Assembly: GCA_019310725.1 (NCBI GenBank)
Contig: JAFDDT010000003.1
Span: 1 to 46,564, forward strand
From: Deltaproteobacteria bacterium
GTDB taxonomy: Bacteria; Desulfobacterota; DSM-4660; Desulfatiglandales; B25-G16
Direction of reading: 5' to 3'
DNA: 46,564 nucleotides
Numbering within the stretch: position 1 is the stretch's first letter; each line of letters starts with the position of its first letter. Both the position numbers and the translations under genes were made by a program. The notes beneath the pieces were generated by a model. The model had not been told where the DNA came from and made no database searches. It saw only the letters and a list, made by a program, of their open reading frames with translations. Of the stretch, positions 1 through 9,784 are shown piece after piece.

Positions 1-226
1 TGCAAGCAAGGCGAGGCGGGCGGGCCCACTCATCTAAACTATGTGGGGCATAATCCAAAAAAAAGATACCCATGTCCTGGACTTTGACGTTATCCTGGGA
101 ACGAGCATTGGCGGCTTGTTTTGGGGAAGAAATATATGCTATAATAAATCAATATCATCTATCTCTCACACAAGTCCTGATTCCACAGGGCAATAAGCGC
201 TCCAGGGTTCATGGAAGGAAAAAGCT

Positions 227-1282
227 ATGGCAGACCGAAAAAGTAAAGATAAATACGCAGAGGCAGGCGTAGACATAGATGCTGGTAAAAGATTTGTTGA
301 GAGCATAAAACCAATCGTCAGCACCACCTTTAAGTCAAATGTTATGAGCGATCTGGGCAGCTATGCCGCTCTTTACTCTCTTGGTTTAGGGAATATTAAC
401 AAACCTGTTCTCGTCTCTTCAACTGATGGAGTAGGCACAAAGCTCAAGATAGCCTTTATGCTCAACAAACATGATACTGTAGGAATAGATCTGGTAGCCA
501 TGTGCGTCAACGATATTATCGTACAAGGTGCGACTCCTCTTTTTTTTCTGGATTACCTTTCAATGGGCAACCTCAATCACGACACAGCTGTCGAGATAAT
601 ACGGGGTATCAGTAAGGGCTGTGAGCAGGCGAAGTGCTCCCTTATCGGTGGGGAGACAGCAGAGATGCCGGGATTTTATCCCCAAGATGAATATGATCTT
701 GCCGGGTTTACTGTAGGATTAGTAGATGCTGATAAGATTATTGACGGCAGTGACATAGCTATCGGACACCAACTCATCGGATTAGCCTCCAGTGGGCTTC
801 ACAGCAATGGTTACTCCCTAGTTAGAAGGATATTTTTTGACGGACTCAAGATGTCTGTAGATGAATATATCGAAGAATTCAACCGGACCCTTGGGGAAGA
901 ACTGCTTGAGCCAACACGGATCTATGTAGATACCATAACCCCCCTCATTAGGAATTTTCACGTATCTGGCATCTCCCATATAACTGGTGGCGGGATTACC
1001 GAAAACCTCCCCAGGATACTCCCAGCCCACTGCCAGGCGATAATTAGCCGATCCTCCTGGACGCCCCAGCCCATCTTCCATTTCATCCAGAAGGCTGGAA
1101 ATATCAGCGAGAAAGAGATGATGAAAACCTTTAATAATGGTATCGGGATGATAATCATCGTCGCCGAACAGGATGTTCAGGGTCTTATGGATCAGATTAT
1201 GGCGACGGGTGAAAAGGCTTTTCAAATGGGATGGATAGAGGAGAGAGATCCCGGGGGTTCTGCCCTGAATTTCATTGATTGA
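227..1282 (+). CDS. purM: Phosphoribosylformylglycinamidine cyclo-ligase
   Basis: 351 aa ORF with AIR synthetase motifs (YAEAGVDIDAG, STDGVGTKLKIA, GGETAEMPGFY, GLASSGLHSNGYSLVR, HITGGGITENLPR). Confidence 0.97.
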   Translation: MADRKSKDKYAEAGVDIDAGKRFVESIKPIVSTTFKSNVMSDLGSYAALYSLGLGNINKPVLVSSTDGVGTKLKIAFMLNKHDTVGIDLVAMCVNDIIVQGATPLFFLDYLSMGNLNHDTAVEIIRGISKGCEQAKCSLIGGETAEMPGFYPQDEYDLAGFTVGLVDADKIIDGSDIAIGHQLIGLASSGLHSNGYSLVRRIFFDGLKMSVDEYIEEFNRTLGEELLEPTRIYVDTITPLIRNFHVSGISHITGGGITENLPRILPAHCQAIISRSSWTPQPIFHFIQKAGNISEKEMMKTFNNGIGMIIIVAEQDVQGLMDQIMATGEKAFQMGWIEERDPGGSALNFID

Positions 1283-1293
1283 GGTTGTAACCT

Positions 1294-1767
1294 TTGCCGG
1301 TTCTGATAAGCAGCTGCATCCTTGGTATTCGGTGCCGCTATGATGGTAGTCATAGCCGGGTTGATGAGATCGTCACTAAGGCGCGCAAAATACACCTCAT
1401 CCCTGTTTGCCCTGAACAGTTAGGTGGACTACCCACACCCCGCGCACCATCCAACATTTTTAACGGTGATGGAAAGACGGTCCTCTCTAAGCGCGCGCGG
1501 GTAATAAACTCTTTGGGTGAGGATGTAACACAGGCCTTTCTGAAAGGTGCTCGGGAGACCCTTAACCTGGCAAGGATGACCGGAGCAACAAAGGCACTCT
1601 TAAAGCATAAAAGCCCCTCGTGCGGGCTTGCTACCCCTTATTGCGAGACAGATTCTGCATATGGCGTTGGTGTAACAGCAGCCCTGCTTCTCAGCGCTGG
1701 TATCGAAGTAGTTGAAGTAAATCCAGATAAAATAGAAACGGATTTTATTAGATACCTCGGACTCTAA
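1294..1767 (+). CDS. DUF523 family protein
   Basis: 157 aa ORF, TTG start, with conserved Cys pattern (SSCILGIRCRYDG, CPEQLGGLPTPR, LKHKSPSCG) typical of DUF523. Confidence 0.85.
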   Translation: MPVLISSCILGIRCRYDGSHSRVDEIVTKARKIHLIPVCPEQLGGLPTPRAPSNIFNGDGKTVLSKRARVINSLGEDVTQAFLKGARETLNLARMTGATKALLKHKSPSCGLATPYCETDSAYGVGVTAALLLSAGIEVVEVNPDKIETDFIRYLGL

Positions 1768-1927
1768 TGACGTATTCAATCAGCTAACCGCGTTCACAGT
1801 TTTCTCGCTTCAGAGAGACACCGTGAGCCGTGCATAGGTATCACCAAATCAGGCCAAACCAAGAAACATCTAACTCAGAGCTCGGTGCGGGACACGCGAG
1901 CGAGAGATATTTGCAATCGATTTCTCA

Positions 1928-2230
1928 CTATCCATGAAGATAGGCCCTGGCGATCGTCTTTTCTTCCAACAAGGCATCGATTTTCCCCTGAATCTCTCGT
2001 CGATCAGGATTATTCTCCCAGGCCTTCCAGTCTTCAACGCTGTTCCAGGTGCTTATCACCATAAATTCATCCGGATCACTAATCCCTTTTAGTGTTTCAC
2101 CGGAGATATATCCCCTTTGGGCCATGGCCCTTGTTCGCAGATCCAGTAAAAGTGGAAGCAAATCCTTTTGTCTGCCCTTTGTCACCTTTCTTGTAATGAT
2201 AACCTTAGTCGCCATGTTACACCTCCTCAA
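1928..2230 (-). CDS. Antibiotic biosynthesis monooxygenase (ABM) domain protein
   Basis: 100 aa ORF; KVIITRKVTKGRQKDLLPLL...GYISGETLKGISDPDEFMVISTWNSVEDWKAWE resembles the ABM ferredoxin-like fold. Confidence 0.75.
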   Translation of the reverse strand: MRRCNMATKVIITRKVTKGRQKDLLPLLLDLRTRAMAQRGYISGETLKGISDPDEFMVISTWNSVEDWKAWENNPDRREIQGKIDALLEEKTIARAYLHG

Positions 2231-2243
2231 ATAAAGAGTTAAC

Positions 2244-2454
2244 TGTAGACGGGCTGTTGCCCAAAGGGAAATCCCTTTTCACTGGGTCTAAAACATTTTT
2301 TGACAAATCTAGTGCTCCCCCCAGGCGATGTCAAAACTCGCCTTTAGGGCTCAAACAGTTAACATCGCTTATCTTCCACTTCGCCAAGATTTGTTCGCAA
2401 AAAACGTTTTGATGATCGCTCAAAGGGACTTCTGTTTGGGCAACAGCCTGTAGA
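2244..2454. mobile_element. MITE-like palindromic element with flanking TGTAGA direct repeat
   Basis: Terminal inverted repeat GGCTGTTGCCCAAA (2252-2265) / TTTGGGCAACAGCC (2435-2448). Complementarity extends inward imperfectly (AAAACATTTTTTGACAAATCT vs AGATTTGTTCGCAAAAAACGTTTT). TGTAGA at 2244-2249 and 2449-2454. No ORF inside. Confidence 0.65.
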
Positions 2455-2784
2455 ATGCCAACTGCTCTTACATTACTCCTGCCACGGGAATTTATCAACA
2501 CAGATTTCTACCCTCCCCCTGCCATCATTCAAAAGACCTTTGGTACAATATATCTTGCAAGAAAAGAATTCTTTAAAGAAGTGTTATTCTATTAGAGAAT
2601 GAGTAGGCGTTCACAGGTTCAGAGTTCACCCCTGCCCGAGACGGATGGCCCGTCCGCCGTAATACTATGGATGGCGGGCAGGCGGGGTTCAGGGTTAACT
2701 TTCCGACACGGTCAACAAAGCATATATACACCTGGAGTTCCCTTAATTTTGAGGAAACGCATTGTCTCTAAGCGAAAATTTGCT

Positions 2785-2941
2785 GGGAGCAGTGGGGTAC
2801 CCATCGAGGTGAGCAGGAAGGGGGAAACCCCGCCTTTAGGGCCGGGAAGAGGCAAGTATTCCCCACCTGCGAACCCGATAGGGTCACTGCGGGAGCCTTG
2901 AAGCGAAGAAATAACGGGTTTTCCTTACCCTATCTGGGCTT
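2785..2941 (+). ncRNA. Candidate structured RNA of unknown class
   Basis: Nested complementary segments: GCAGTG 2789-2794 / CACTGC 2885-2890; CCATCG 2801-2806 / CGATaGG 2876-2882; GCAGG 2813-2817 / CCTGC 2866-2870; GGGG-GAAA-CCCC hairpin 2820-2831. Alternative stem GATAGGGT 2877-2884 / ACCCTATC 2927-2934. Confidence 0.4.
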
Positions 2942-3433
2942 ACAAGGAAGATTAATAGGTTCGCCAACCCCAATTAGGATTTTTGAGGAAAATCTAGACA
3001 TAAATCCCTTGACAGGCATAGGAACTCAATGGAATATAATGTCTTTCTAAAGATACTTGCAAGCGAAGCCGCGCCTCAAACCGATCCACCCTCCGTAGCG
3101 GGCTACTGCGGACACCGTCGGCCCCATAGCCTTTGGCATCGGACGAGGACGGGCGAGTGGAGAAAAATCATATTCCATTATTTGAGGCGAATGGATGTTG
3201 GTTTCATCTAAGGTTATAGGGTTGCGCTGCTGGTTTCGTATTACGTTAACCGTTTCGAGCTGCGCCCGCCTGCTAACGCCTGGGTGAAGCAATGGCGGGC
3301 AGGCAACCGGAACCGTTCAATGATCCCAATTATCCTTTGCTTAGTGGTATTACAAAAACATGACATTGATCCGCCGTGAGTCTGGCGGATAAATGTTAAG
3401 ATCTTGGCTTATGAAAACATCTAGAGACAAGGC

Positions 3434-4618
3434 ATGATCGGTATATCAAAACTATACTGCGGAACAGTAGAGCCGTCTGATCCCATCAGATACGGCAGGC
3501 ATTCAAAGGATCTACCTGCCCACCTGCAGCAATTTTCCTCTGATAAAAAACCCGTAGTCGTTTGGAATATCACCAGGGCATGTAATCTAAACTGCATCCA
3601 CTGCTATGCCAAGGCTGTTCACCGAACCAACGATGGAGAATTATCCACAGAGCAAGGCATCAATCTCATTGATGATCTGGCCGCCTTTGGAGTTCCGGTT
3701 CTTCTCTTCTCTGGAGGCGAACCATTGCTCAGGCCCGATCTGGTTGAGCTGGGCCGGTATGCTGTGGATAAAGGCATGCGGGCAGTTATCTCTACAAACG
3801 GCACGCTCATCAACAAACGAGTGGCCATAAAACTAAAAGATGTTGGCATCTCCTATGTTGGTATCAGCCTTGATGGATTGGAAATGGTGAATGACCGTTT
3901 TAGAAGGATGAAGGGTGCCTTTCGCCTGGCCTTTGATGGAATAAAAAACTGCCAGAATGCGGCACTCAAGGTAGGACTTCGCTTCACCATAAATAGGCTG
4001 AATGTCGATCAGATACCGGGTATCTTTGATTTCGTGGAGGAAATGAACATTGAGCGGCTGTGCTTCTACCATCTTGTTTACTCTGGCAGGGGATCAAATC
4101 TTGTCGACCAGGACCTCTCGCACGATGAGACCAGGCAGGTGGTAGACCTCATCATAGACAGGACTATGGACATGCACACCAGGGGATTGAAGAAGGAGGT
4201 GCTCACCGTGGACAATCATGCTGATGGCGCCTATCTGTACCTAAGGATGCTCAGGGAACATAATCCCCGCGCCCCTGGGGTCTTGGAGCTTCTCAAAATG
4301 AACGGAGGAAACAGCTCGGGCGAAGGGATCGCCTGTATAAGCTGGGATGGTCAGGTGTACGCAGATCAATTCTGGCGCCAGCACTCCTTTGGAAATATTC
4401 TTGCGAGGCCCTTTAGTGAAATATGGTCTGACGTGTCCAACCCTTTGATGGCTCAACTCAAGGATAAAAAGAGATATGTCACAGGAAGATGTGCCCTGTG
4501 CAGGTGGCTTGAAATATGCGGTGGTAACTTCCGCGCCAGGGCTGAGGCTGTAACCGCAGATATATGGGGAGAGGACCCTGCCTGTTATCTGGCCGATGAA
4601 GAAATCGAGGGATCTTAA
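3434..4618 (+). CDS. ahbC: Radical SAM/SPASM protein, AhbC/NirJ-like (alternative heme biosynthesis)
   Basis: Radical SAM motif CNLNCIHC, C-terminal Cys cluster CALCRWLEICGGNFRARA, N-terminus MIGISKLYCGTVEPSDPIRYGRHS; adjacent to cytochrome c biogenesis genes. Confidence 0.7.
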   Translation: MIGISKLYCGTVEPSDPIRYGRHSKDLPAHLQQFSSDKKPVVVWNITRACNLNCIHCYAKAVHRTNDGELSTEQGINLIDDLAAFGVPVLLFSGGEPLLRPDLVELGRYAVDKGMRAVISTNGTLINKRVAIKLKDVGISYVGISLDGLEMVNDRFRRMKGAFRLAFDGIKNCQNAALKVGLRFTINRLNVDQIPGIFDFVEEMNIERLCFYHLVYSGRGSNLVDQDLSHDETRQVVDLIIDRTMDMHTRGLKKEVLTVDNHADGAYLYLRMLREHNPRAPGVLELLKMNGGNSSGEGIACISWDGQVYADQFWRQHSFGNILARPFSEIWSDVSNPLMAQLKDKKRYVTGRCALCRWLEICGGNFRARAEAVTADIWGEDPACYLADEEIEGS

Positions 4619-4631
4619 GGTTTTCTAGCAG

Positions 4632-5999
4632 ATGAAAAAAATGCTCCTGTCTTTTCTTTCTTCGCTCAAACTCACGATCACTCTTTTGATTATCATCGCT
4701 GCTCTGTCTATTCTGGGCACTGTTATTCCTCAAGAGTATGGAGCGGGCGAGTCGTTTACCCGTATGAGCCCCGGGTTGGTTAAAACCTTTCGCTCCCTTC
4801 AGCTCTTAGATCTATACCACTCTGTCTGGTTCATTATCCTGATGTGCCTCCTGTCTCTGAATCTGATAGCCTGTTCTCTGAAGAGATTTCCCACTTCATG
4901 GAAGCTCTTCGCCGTAACACCTTCCCTTGATAGGGCCAGGCCCTTTAAAGATCTCCCACCTGACAACATCGTGATGATTGAAGGGGAACAGAACGAAACT
5001 GCCAGCAGGGTGGAACATCTTCTCATGAAAAGATACAAACGCTTCAGAAGTAAGGACACAGATACGGCTACCATCTTCTATGGAGAGAAGGGACCTTACT
5101 CCCATTTCGGGGTGTATATTGTTCATGCCAGCATCCTGATAATCATTGCAGGCACAATCATAGGCTCGCTGTGGGGCTTTGGGGGCTTTGTGAATCTTGC
5201 TGAAGGAGAATCCACTGATACGGTTTATGTGGGGCGGAAAAAGAGTCTAAAAAAGTTGGATTACGCTGTTCGGTGTGATAAATTTTGTATCACCTACTAC
5301 GATAACGGAATGCCCAAAGAATATCGGTCAGATCTCAGCTTTCTTGAAAATAATGCCGTTATTTTCCAGGGACCACTCCTCGTCAACCATCCTGTAACGG
5401 TCAAAGGTATCAAGTTTTATCAGGCCAGCTATGGCACCATTCCTGGTGGCCGAGCACACATGACCATTACCAGGGAAAAATACAAAGCAACCACCCTAAC
5501 GGTTAACCTGAAGGATTCATTCTATCTGAAAGAAGACGGAGCAAAGGTGACAATACAAAGGGTAGAAGAGAATTTTATGTCCATGGGGCCGGCTGTGCTC
5601 TTGAGTATTCACTCTTCTGAAACAAACATGCAGCTCTGGGTGTTTAAAGACATCGAAAAAATGAAGCACATTATCCCTAACCTATTACAAAAGGTCCCGA
5701 AATTTAATCCTGGTCTTTTTAAACCATACTATTTTAAGCTTAACAGTATCGCACAGACTTACTATACTGGTCTCCAGGTGAGCTATGATCCCGGTGTCTC
5801 CACAGTAGCAATTGGCGCATTTTTTATCGTAATTGGTTTTTTCTTTACCTTCTTTTCATCCCACAAAAGGCTGTGGGTTCGGGTGGATGAGTTGGAAGGG
5901 AAAACCAGAATAATGGTAAGTGCCCAGAGCAATAAAGATCCTGTTGGTCTGGAGCGGGAAAGGGAGTATCTTCTCAGGCACTTTAAGAAGGGCCCATAA
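4632..5999 (+). CDS. resB: ResB/Ccs1-family cytochrome c biogenesis protein
   Basis: 455 aa membrane protein; N-terminal LSSLKLTITLLIIIAALSILGTVIPQ, later PYSHFGVYIVHASILIIIAGTIIGSLWGFGGFVNLAEGE. Confidence 0.9.
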   Translation: MKKMLLSFLSSLKLTITLLIIIAALSILGTVIPQEYGAGESFTRMSPGLVKTFRSLQLLDLYHSVWFIILMCLLSLNLIACSLKRFPTSWKLFAVTPSLDRARPFKDLPPDNIVMIEGEQNETASRVEHLLMKRYKRFRSKDTDTATIFYGEKGPYSHFGVYIVHASILIIIAGTIIGSLWGFGGFVNLAEGESTDTVYVGRKKSLKKLDYAVRCDKFCITYYDNGMPKEYRSDLSFLENNAVIFQGPLLVNHPVTVKGIKFYQASYGTIPGGRAHMTITREKYKATTLTVNLKDSFYLKEDGAKVTIQRVEENFMSMGPAVLLSIHSSETNMQLWVFKDIEKMKHIIPNLLQKVPKFNPGLFKPYYFKLNSIAQTYYTGLQVSYDPGVSTVAIGAFFIVIGFFFTFFSSHKRLWVRVDELEGKTRIMVSAQSNKDPVGLEREREYLLRHFKKGP

Positions 6000-6003
6000 C
6001 AAT

Positions 6004-6843
6004 ATGATCATCAATACCACAATCCTGAGCTGGGTCACCTTTATCTATTTTGGCTCAGCCACTTTCTATATCTTCAGGATGGTTACTGGGAAAGAATTCT
6101 GGGGAGCACTTGCCTCATGGAGTGCCCTTGCCGGGCTTATTGCCCAAACCGCTGGCTTGATCCTCAGGTGGTTTGAGTCATACAAGATGGGAATCGGACA
6201 TGCGCCTTTGTCCAATCTGTATGAATCGCTCATCTTTTTTGCCTGGACTATAGTTTTCCTTTACCTCATCGTAGAATGGCGGATAAAAAGCAGGAACATT
6301 GGCGCCTTTGTGATTCCCTTTGCCTTCCTCTCCATGGCCTTTGCCTCCTTTTCGCCCAATGTAAACACCAGGATACAGCCCTTGATCCCTGCCCTACAAA
6401 GTAACTGGCTCATAAGCCATGTTATTACCTGCTTTTTTGGATATGCTGCACTTGCCATAGCATGTGGCCTTGGATTCATGTACCTCCTGAAGGGACTGGA
6501 AAAGGAAGAAAACTCAGCGCCCTTCTTGAGGTTTTTCCCGCGCAGGGAAATCCTGGACGAGCTTACCTATCACAGCGTGGTGATTGGCTTTATCTTTCTC
6601 ACACTGGGGATTATCACCGGTTCTGTTTGGGCGTACTCTGCATGGGGGTCTTACTGGAGCTGGGACCCAAAAGAAACATGGTCTCTCATAACGTGGCTTA
6701 TCTACGCTGCGATGCTTCATTCCAGATTCCTCCGGGGCTGGAAAGGGAAGAGGATGGCCATAATGAGCATAATCGGCTTTGTCTCAGTGCTCTTTACCTA
6801 TTTCGGAGTAAACTATCTTCCCGGTTTGCATAGTTATTTTTAG
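6004..6843 (+). CDS. ccsA: CcsA/ResC-family cytochrome c biogenesis protein
   Basis: WWD-like motif WAYSAWGSYWSWDPKETWSLITWLIYAAMLHSR. ATG at 6004 preferred over the upstream in-frame start at 5920, which lies inside resB. Confidence 0.92.
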   Translation: MIINTTILSWVTFIYFGSATFYIFRMVTGKEFWGALASWSALAGLIAQTAGLILRWFESYKMGIGHAPLSNLYESLIFFAWTIVFLYLIVEWRIKSRNIGAFVIPFAFLSMAFASFSPNVNTRIQPLIPALQSNWLISHVITCFFGYAALAIACGLGFMYLLKGLEKEENSAPFLRFFPRREILDELTYHSVVIGFIFLTLGIITGSVWAYSAWGSYWSWDPKETWSLITWLIYAAMLHSRFLRGWKGKRMAIMSIIGFVSVLFTYFGVNYLPGLHSYF

Positions 6844-7007
6844 ATATACTTATTTAAGTGAGCTAAAGTGACTAAAGCCTGCCCTGGAACTATTTGCTCT
6901 CATCAGCCCATGAAGTCTGTAAGCCAGTATTTATTTGAGTCAGTCTATTAAGCCTATAAGGTCAGGATTAAAGGTGCCTAATTCAACCAAATTCGTGTCG
7001 GCAACAA

Positions 7008-7788
7008 GTGACAAATGACGATTTGTTGACGGTTGCCCGTAGGGGCCAGAAACGGGTATCAAAAAACATTAGACCCATGATCAGATCCATATTTGTCTGG
7101 GCAGTCTTTGGGATACTCAATACCTTCATCTGGGCACTGGTTGCGATATTGTTATCCCTTTTTTCCCGCAGCGGCGGGTTAGTCCATTTCTACTCTGCTG
7201 TCCCTTGGTCCAGGATTATTCTCTGGGGCAGTGGGGTTCGGGTGGAAATTAGCGGGCTTTCAAAAATAGACAAAGAAAAGAGTCATATCTACATTCCAAA
7301 TCACCTGAGTTTCTTTGATATATTCTCCCTGTTGGCATATCTCCCGGTTGATTTTAAATTTATTCTTAAAAAGGAATTGATGCATATTCCAATCCTTGGC
7401 TGGGCAATGAAGAGAGCAGGACATCAGTATTGACCGCTCCTCTCCAGCAAAGGCCAGGTGTACCATTGACCGGGCGGTTGATAAGATAAAAGATGGGAAC
7501 TCATTCGTAATATTTGCCGAAGGAACTCGCAGCTACGATGGGCGCTTGCAACCATTGAAGCGAGGCGCCTTTCGCCTTGCCGTTGCCTCAGGCTCTCCCA
7601 TTGTTCCAGTAGCAATCAAAGGCACCAGGGAGATTATGCCAAAGGGGAGCTTCAAGATACACAAAGGATTCGTCACTATTCAAGTCGGCACACCTGTTGA
7701 AACAATCAACTACACCAAACAAACCATGCCTGATCTTGTCAACAGGGTTACCGTGGCTTTGAAGACCATGTTGGAACAGGAGAAATAG
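7008..7788 (+). pseudogene. 1-acyl-sn-glycerol-3-phosphate acyltransferase (PlsC-like), frameshifted
   Basis: N-terminal half (7008-7433) carries NHLSFFDIFSLLAYLPVDFKFILKKELMHIPILGWAMKRAGH. A different frame continues SIDRSSPAKARCTIDRAVDKIKDGNSFVIFAEGTRSYDGRLQPLKRGAFRLAVASGSPIVPVAIKGTREIMPKG to 7788. Frame change near 7424. Confidence 0.85.
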
Positions 7789-7829
7789 ATTCCTTATTTC
7801 ATGACAGTGCTGGTCGAGGGTTTGGATTA

Positions 7830-8627
7830 ATGGTATCAGGAATTATTACCATAACAACTGACTTTGGTGAAAGAGACCCCTATGTGGCAATGATGAAAGG
7901 GGTCATCCTTACTATTAATCCAGATGCACGGATAGTAGATACAATCCACCAGGTACCACCTGGTTCGATTCTAGAGGGGGCTTCAATCATTAAGCAGACC
8001 TACCAATATTTTCCATCAGGAACAGTCCATCTGGCAGTGATTGATCCGGGTGTAGGCGGCAAAAGAAGGCCAATCGCTGTGCTGGCTGACAACCATCTCT
8101 TTGTAGGTCCCGATAACGGCCTCTTCTGGCCAGTAATAGAAACACAGGAAAACAGCGAGGTGATTCATCTTTGTGATAAGATGTACTGGATGCGGGAAAT
8201 CAGCCCCACGTTTCACGGTAGAGACATCTTTGCCCCGGTCGCCTCCCATCTGTCAAAGGGAATTGACCCCTTTCTTATGGGTGAAAAAGTTGACAATCCA
8301 ATCACCCTGGCCAACCCTCTTCCCCGTGAAAATAGCAGCGATCTTGTTGGCAAGATCATACGGGTGGATCATTTTGGAAATCTCATCACAAATATTACGA
8401 GGGAGCACCTCAACCTATTTCCTGAATCGAAGGGTTTAGAGATTAGGGTTGGCACTCTAACTTTAAAGAAAATCAGCACCACCTACGGTGACGTATCAGA
8501 GGGCGAACCACTTGCACTGATAGGTAGTTCTAACTTACTGGAGATAGCCATTAACAGGGGTAATGTGGCACATGATCTTGGCCAGGAATTTAAGGTAGGT
8601 ACCAAGGTAACTATTGAATTTCATTAG
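7830..8627 (+). CDS. SAM hydroxide adenosyltransferase (DUF62 family)
   Basis: ITTDFGERDPYVAMMKGVIL, VAVIDPGVGG-like segment, GPDNGLFWPVI, FHGRDIFAPVA, DHFGNLITNI. Confidence 0.93.
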   Translation: MVSGIITITTDFGERDPYVAMMKGVILTINPDARIVDTIHQVPPGSILEGASIIKQTYQYFPSGTVHLAVIDPGVGGKRRPIAVLADNHLFVGPDNGLFWPVIETQENSEVIHLCDKMYWMREISPTFHGRDIFAPVASHLSKGIDPFLMGEKVDNPITLANPLPRENSSDLVGKIIRVDHFGNLITNITREHLNLFPESKGLEIRVGTLTLKKISTTYGDVSEGEPLALIGSSNLLEIAINRGNVAHDLGQEFKVGTKVTIEFH

Positions 8628-8803
8628 TCAGTAGTCATTTATCACTTGTAAGTTAGGATAATACCGAGGAAATTTCAGATCTAACCAGTATCTGATGACC
8701 AGCCCATTATAGGATTCGGAAAAGATCTGGGAATTTTTTCCTTCCGATATTGATGTGCTTTTACACACTCTACCCAATTTGGATATGGAGATAGATAGTT
8801 GCA

Positions 8804-9454
8804 ATGGGGAAATTTTATCCAGAATCAAAAGTTGAGATACAGGGGTTTACGGCAAAATACTATGATACAATAATGGATATCTTGTCATTTGGTTTTTATG
8901 GTAGATTTATTGGTAATGTTATATCGAAACTTGAGATAAGTGATGAGGATTATATTTTGGATCTCGGGTGTGGGACCGGCAGAAATGCCTGCCTTATGAA
9001 AAATCACCTAAGCGAAAAGGGATATATTTTTGGTCTTGATGTTTCTGAAGAAATGGGCAAAAAATTTAATAAAAAAACAAGAGATTTTGAAAATATTGCA
9101 TTTAAGAATCAACGCATAGATCTGCCGTTTTCACTTGAAGATAGATTTGATAAGGTCTTTATCAGTTTTGTCCTCCATGGATTCCCCCATGAGGTCAGGA
9201 AAACAATTATTAGTAACGCCTATGAAAATTTGAAAACCGGTGGAACCCTTTGGATATTGGACTTTAACGAATTTGCATTAATGGATATGCCATTTTATTA
9301 TCGTATTCCCTTTGTGACAATTGAATGTCCTTATGCATTTGACTTTATAGAACGGGACTGGAAAGAGATATTGAAAAAATCAGGGTTTGATAATTTCACA
9401 GAAACATTATATCTCAAGTCCTGTGTTCGCCTCCTGGCAGCAAGCAAGACATGA
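8804..9454 (+). CDS. Class I SAM-dependent methyltransferase
   Basis: SAM-binding motif YILDLGCGTGRNACLM, then FGLDVSEEM and later LKTGGTLWILDFNEF. Confidence 0.88.
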   Translation: MGKFYPESKVEIQGFTAKYYDTIMDILSFGFYGRFIGNVISKLEISDEDYILDLGCGTGRNACLMKNHLSEKGYIFGLDVSEEMGKKFNKKTRDFENIAFKNQRIDLPFSLEDRFDKVFISFVLHGFPHEVRKTIISNAYENLKTGGTLWILDFNEFALMDMPFYYRIPFVTIECPYAFDFIERDWKEILKKSGFDNFTETLYLKSCVRLLAASKT

Positions 9455-9482
9455 CAAAATTTTAAATGCACTCTTTCAATTC

Positions 9483-9779
9483 CTATGTAACATCTTGCAA
9501 TGCTTTATGTATATTCCCTTTTTTATAAATGAGTTTTACCCCTCTTTCTTGCAGGCGTTGAATTTCACTCTTACCTATGTGAGCAGAAATGATGATCACA
9601 CAGTCTTGCAACAACCCGTATACATCCAGTGTCTTTAGATGCTGTTGCGTTTTGGCATACGGGTTATTTCGGTTTTCAACCCACTTGATTTGCCCCCCAT
9701 TGAGTTCATAAATAAACATCTTGCCAGCCATGCCCAAAATCTTTGGTGAAAGAAACCTCTGCGCCCCAGGGCAGGGCAT
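9483..9779 (-). CDS. Possible NifX/NifB-type dinitrogenase iron-molybdenum cofactor-binding domain protein
   Basis: GKMFIYELNGGQIKWVENRNNP...VYGLLQDCVIIISAHIGKSEIQRLQERGVKLIYKKGNIHKALQDV resembles the small FeMo-co-binding fold. The N-terminus is atypical and may be degraded. Confidence 0.45.
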   Translation of the reverse strand: MPCPGAQRFLSPKILGMAGKMFIYELNGGQIKWVENRNNPYAKTQQHLKTLDVYGLLQDCVIIISAHIGKSEIQRLQERGVKLIYKKGNIHKALQDVT

Positions 9780-9784
9780 CTTAA

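Noticed and set aside
72-272. 66 aa ORF before purM
   Set aside because: Overlaps the purM start in another frame, no recognisable motif; probably chance.
818-1225. 135 aa antisense ORF within purM
   Set aside because: Fully antisense to a strongly conserved gene; no domain signature.
2599-2901. 100 aa ORF in the region upstream of ahbC
   Set aside because: Covers repeat and hairpin-rich sequence with unlikely composition; better explained as non-coding structured DNA/RNA.
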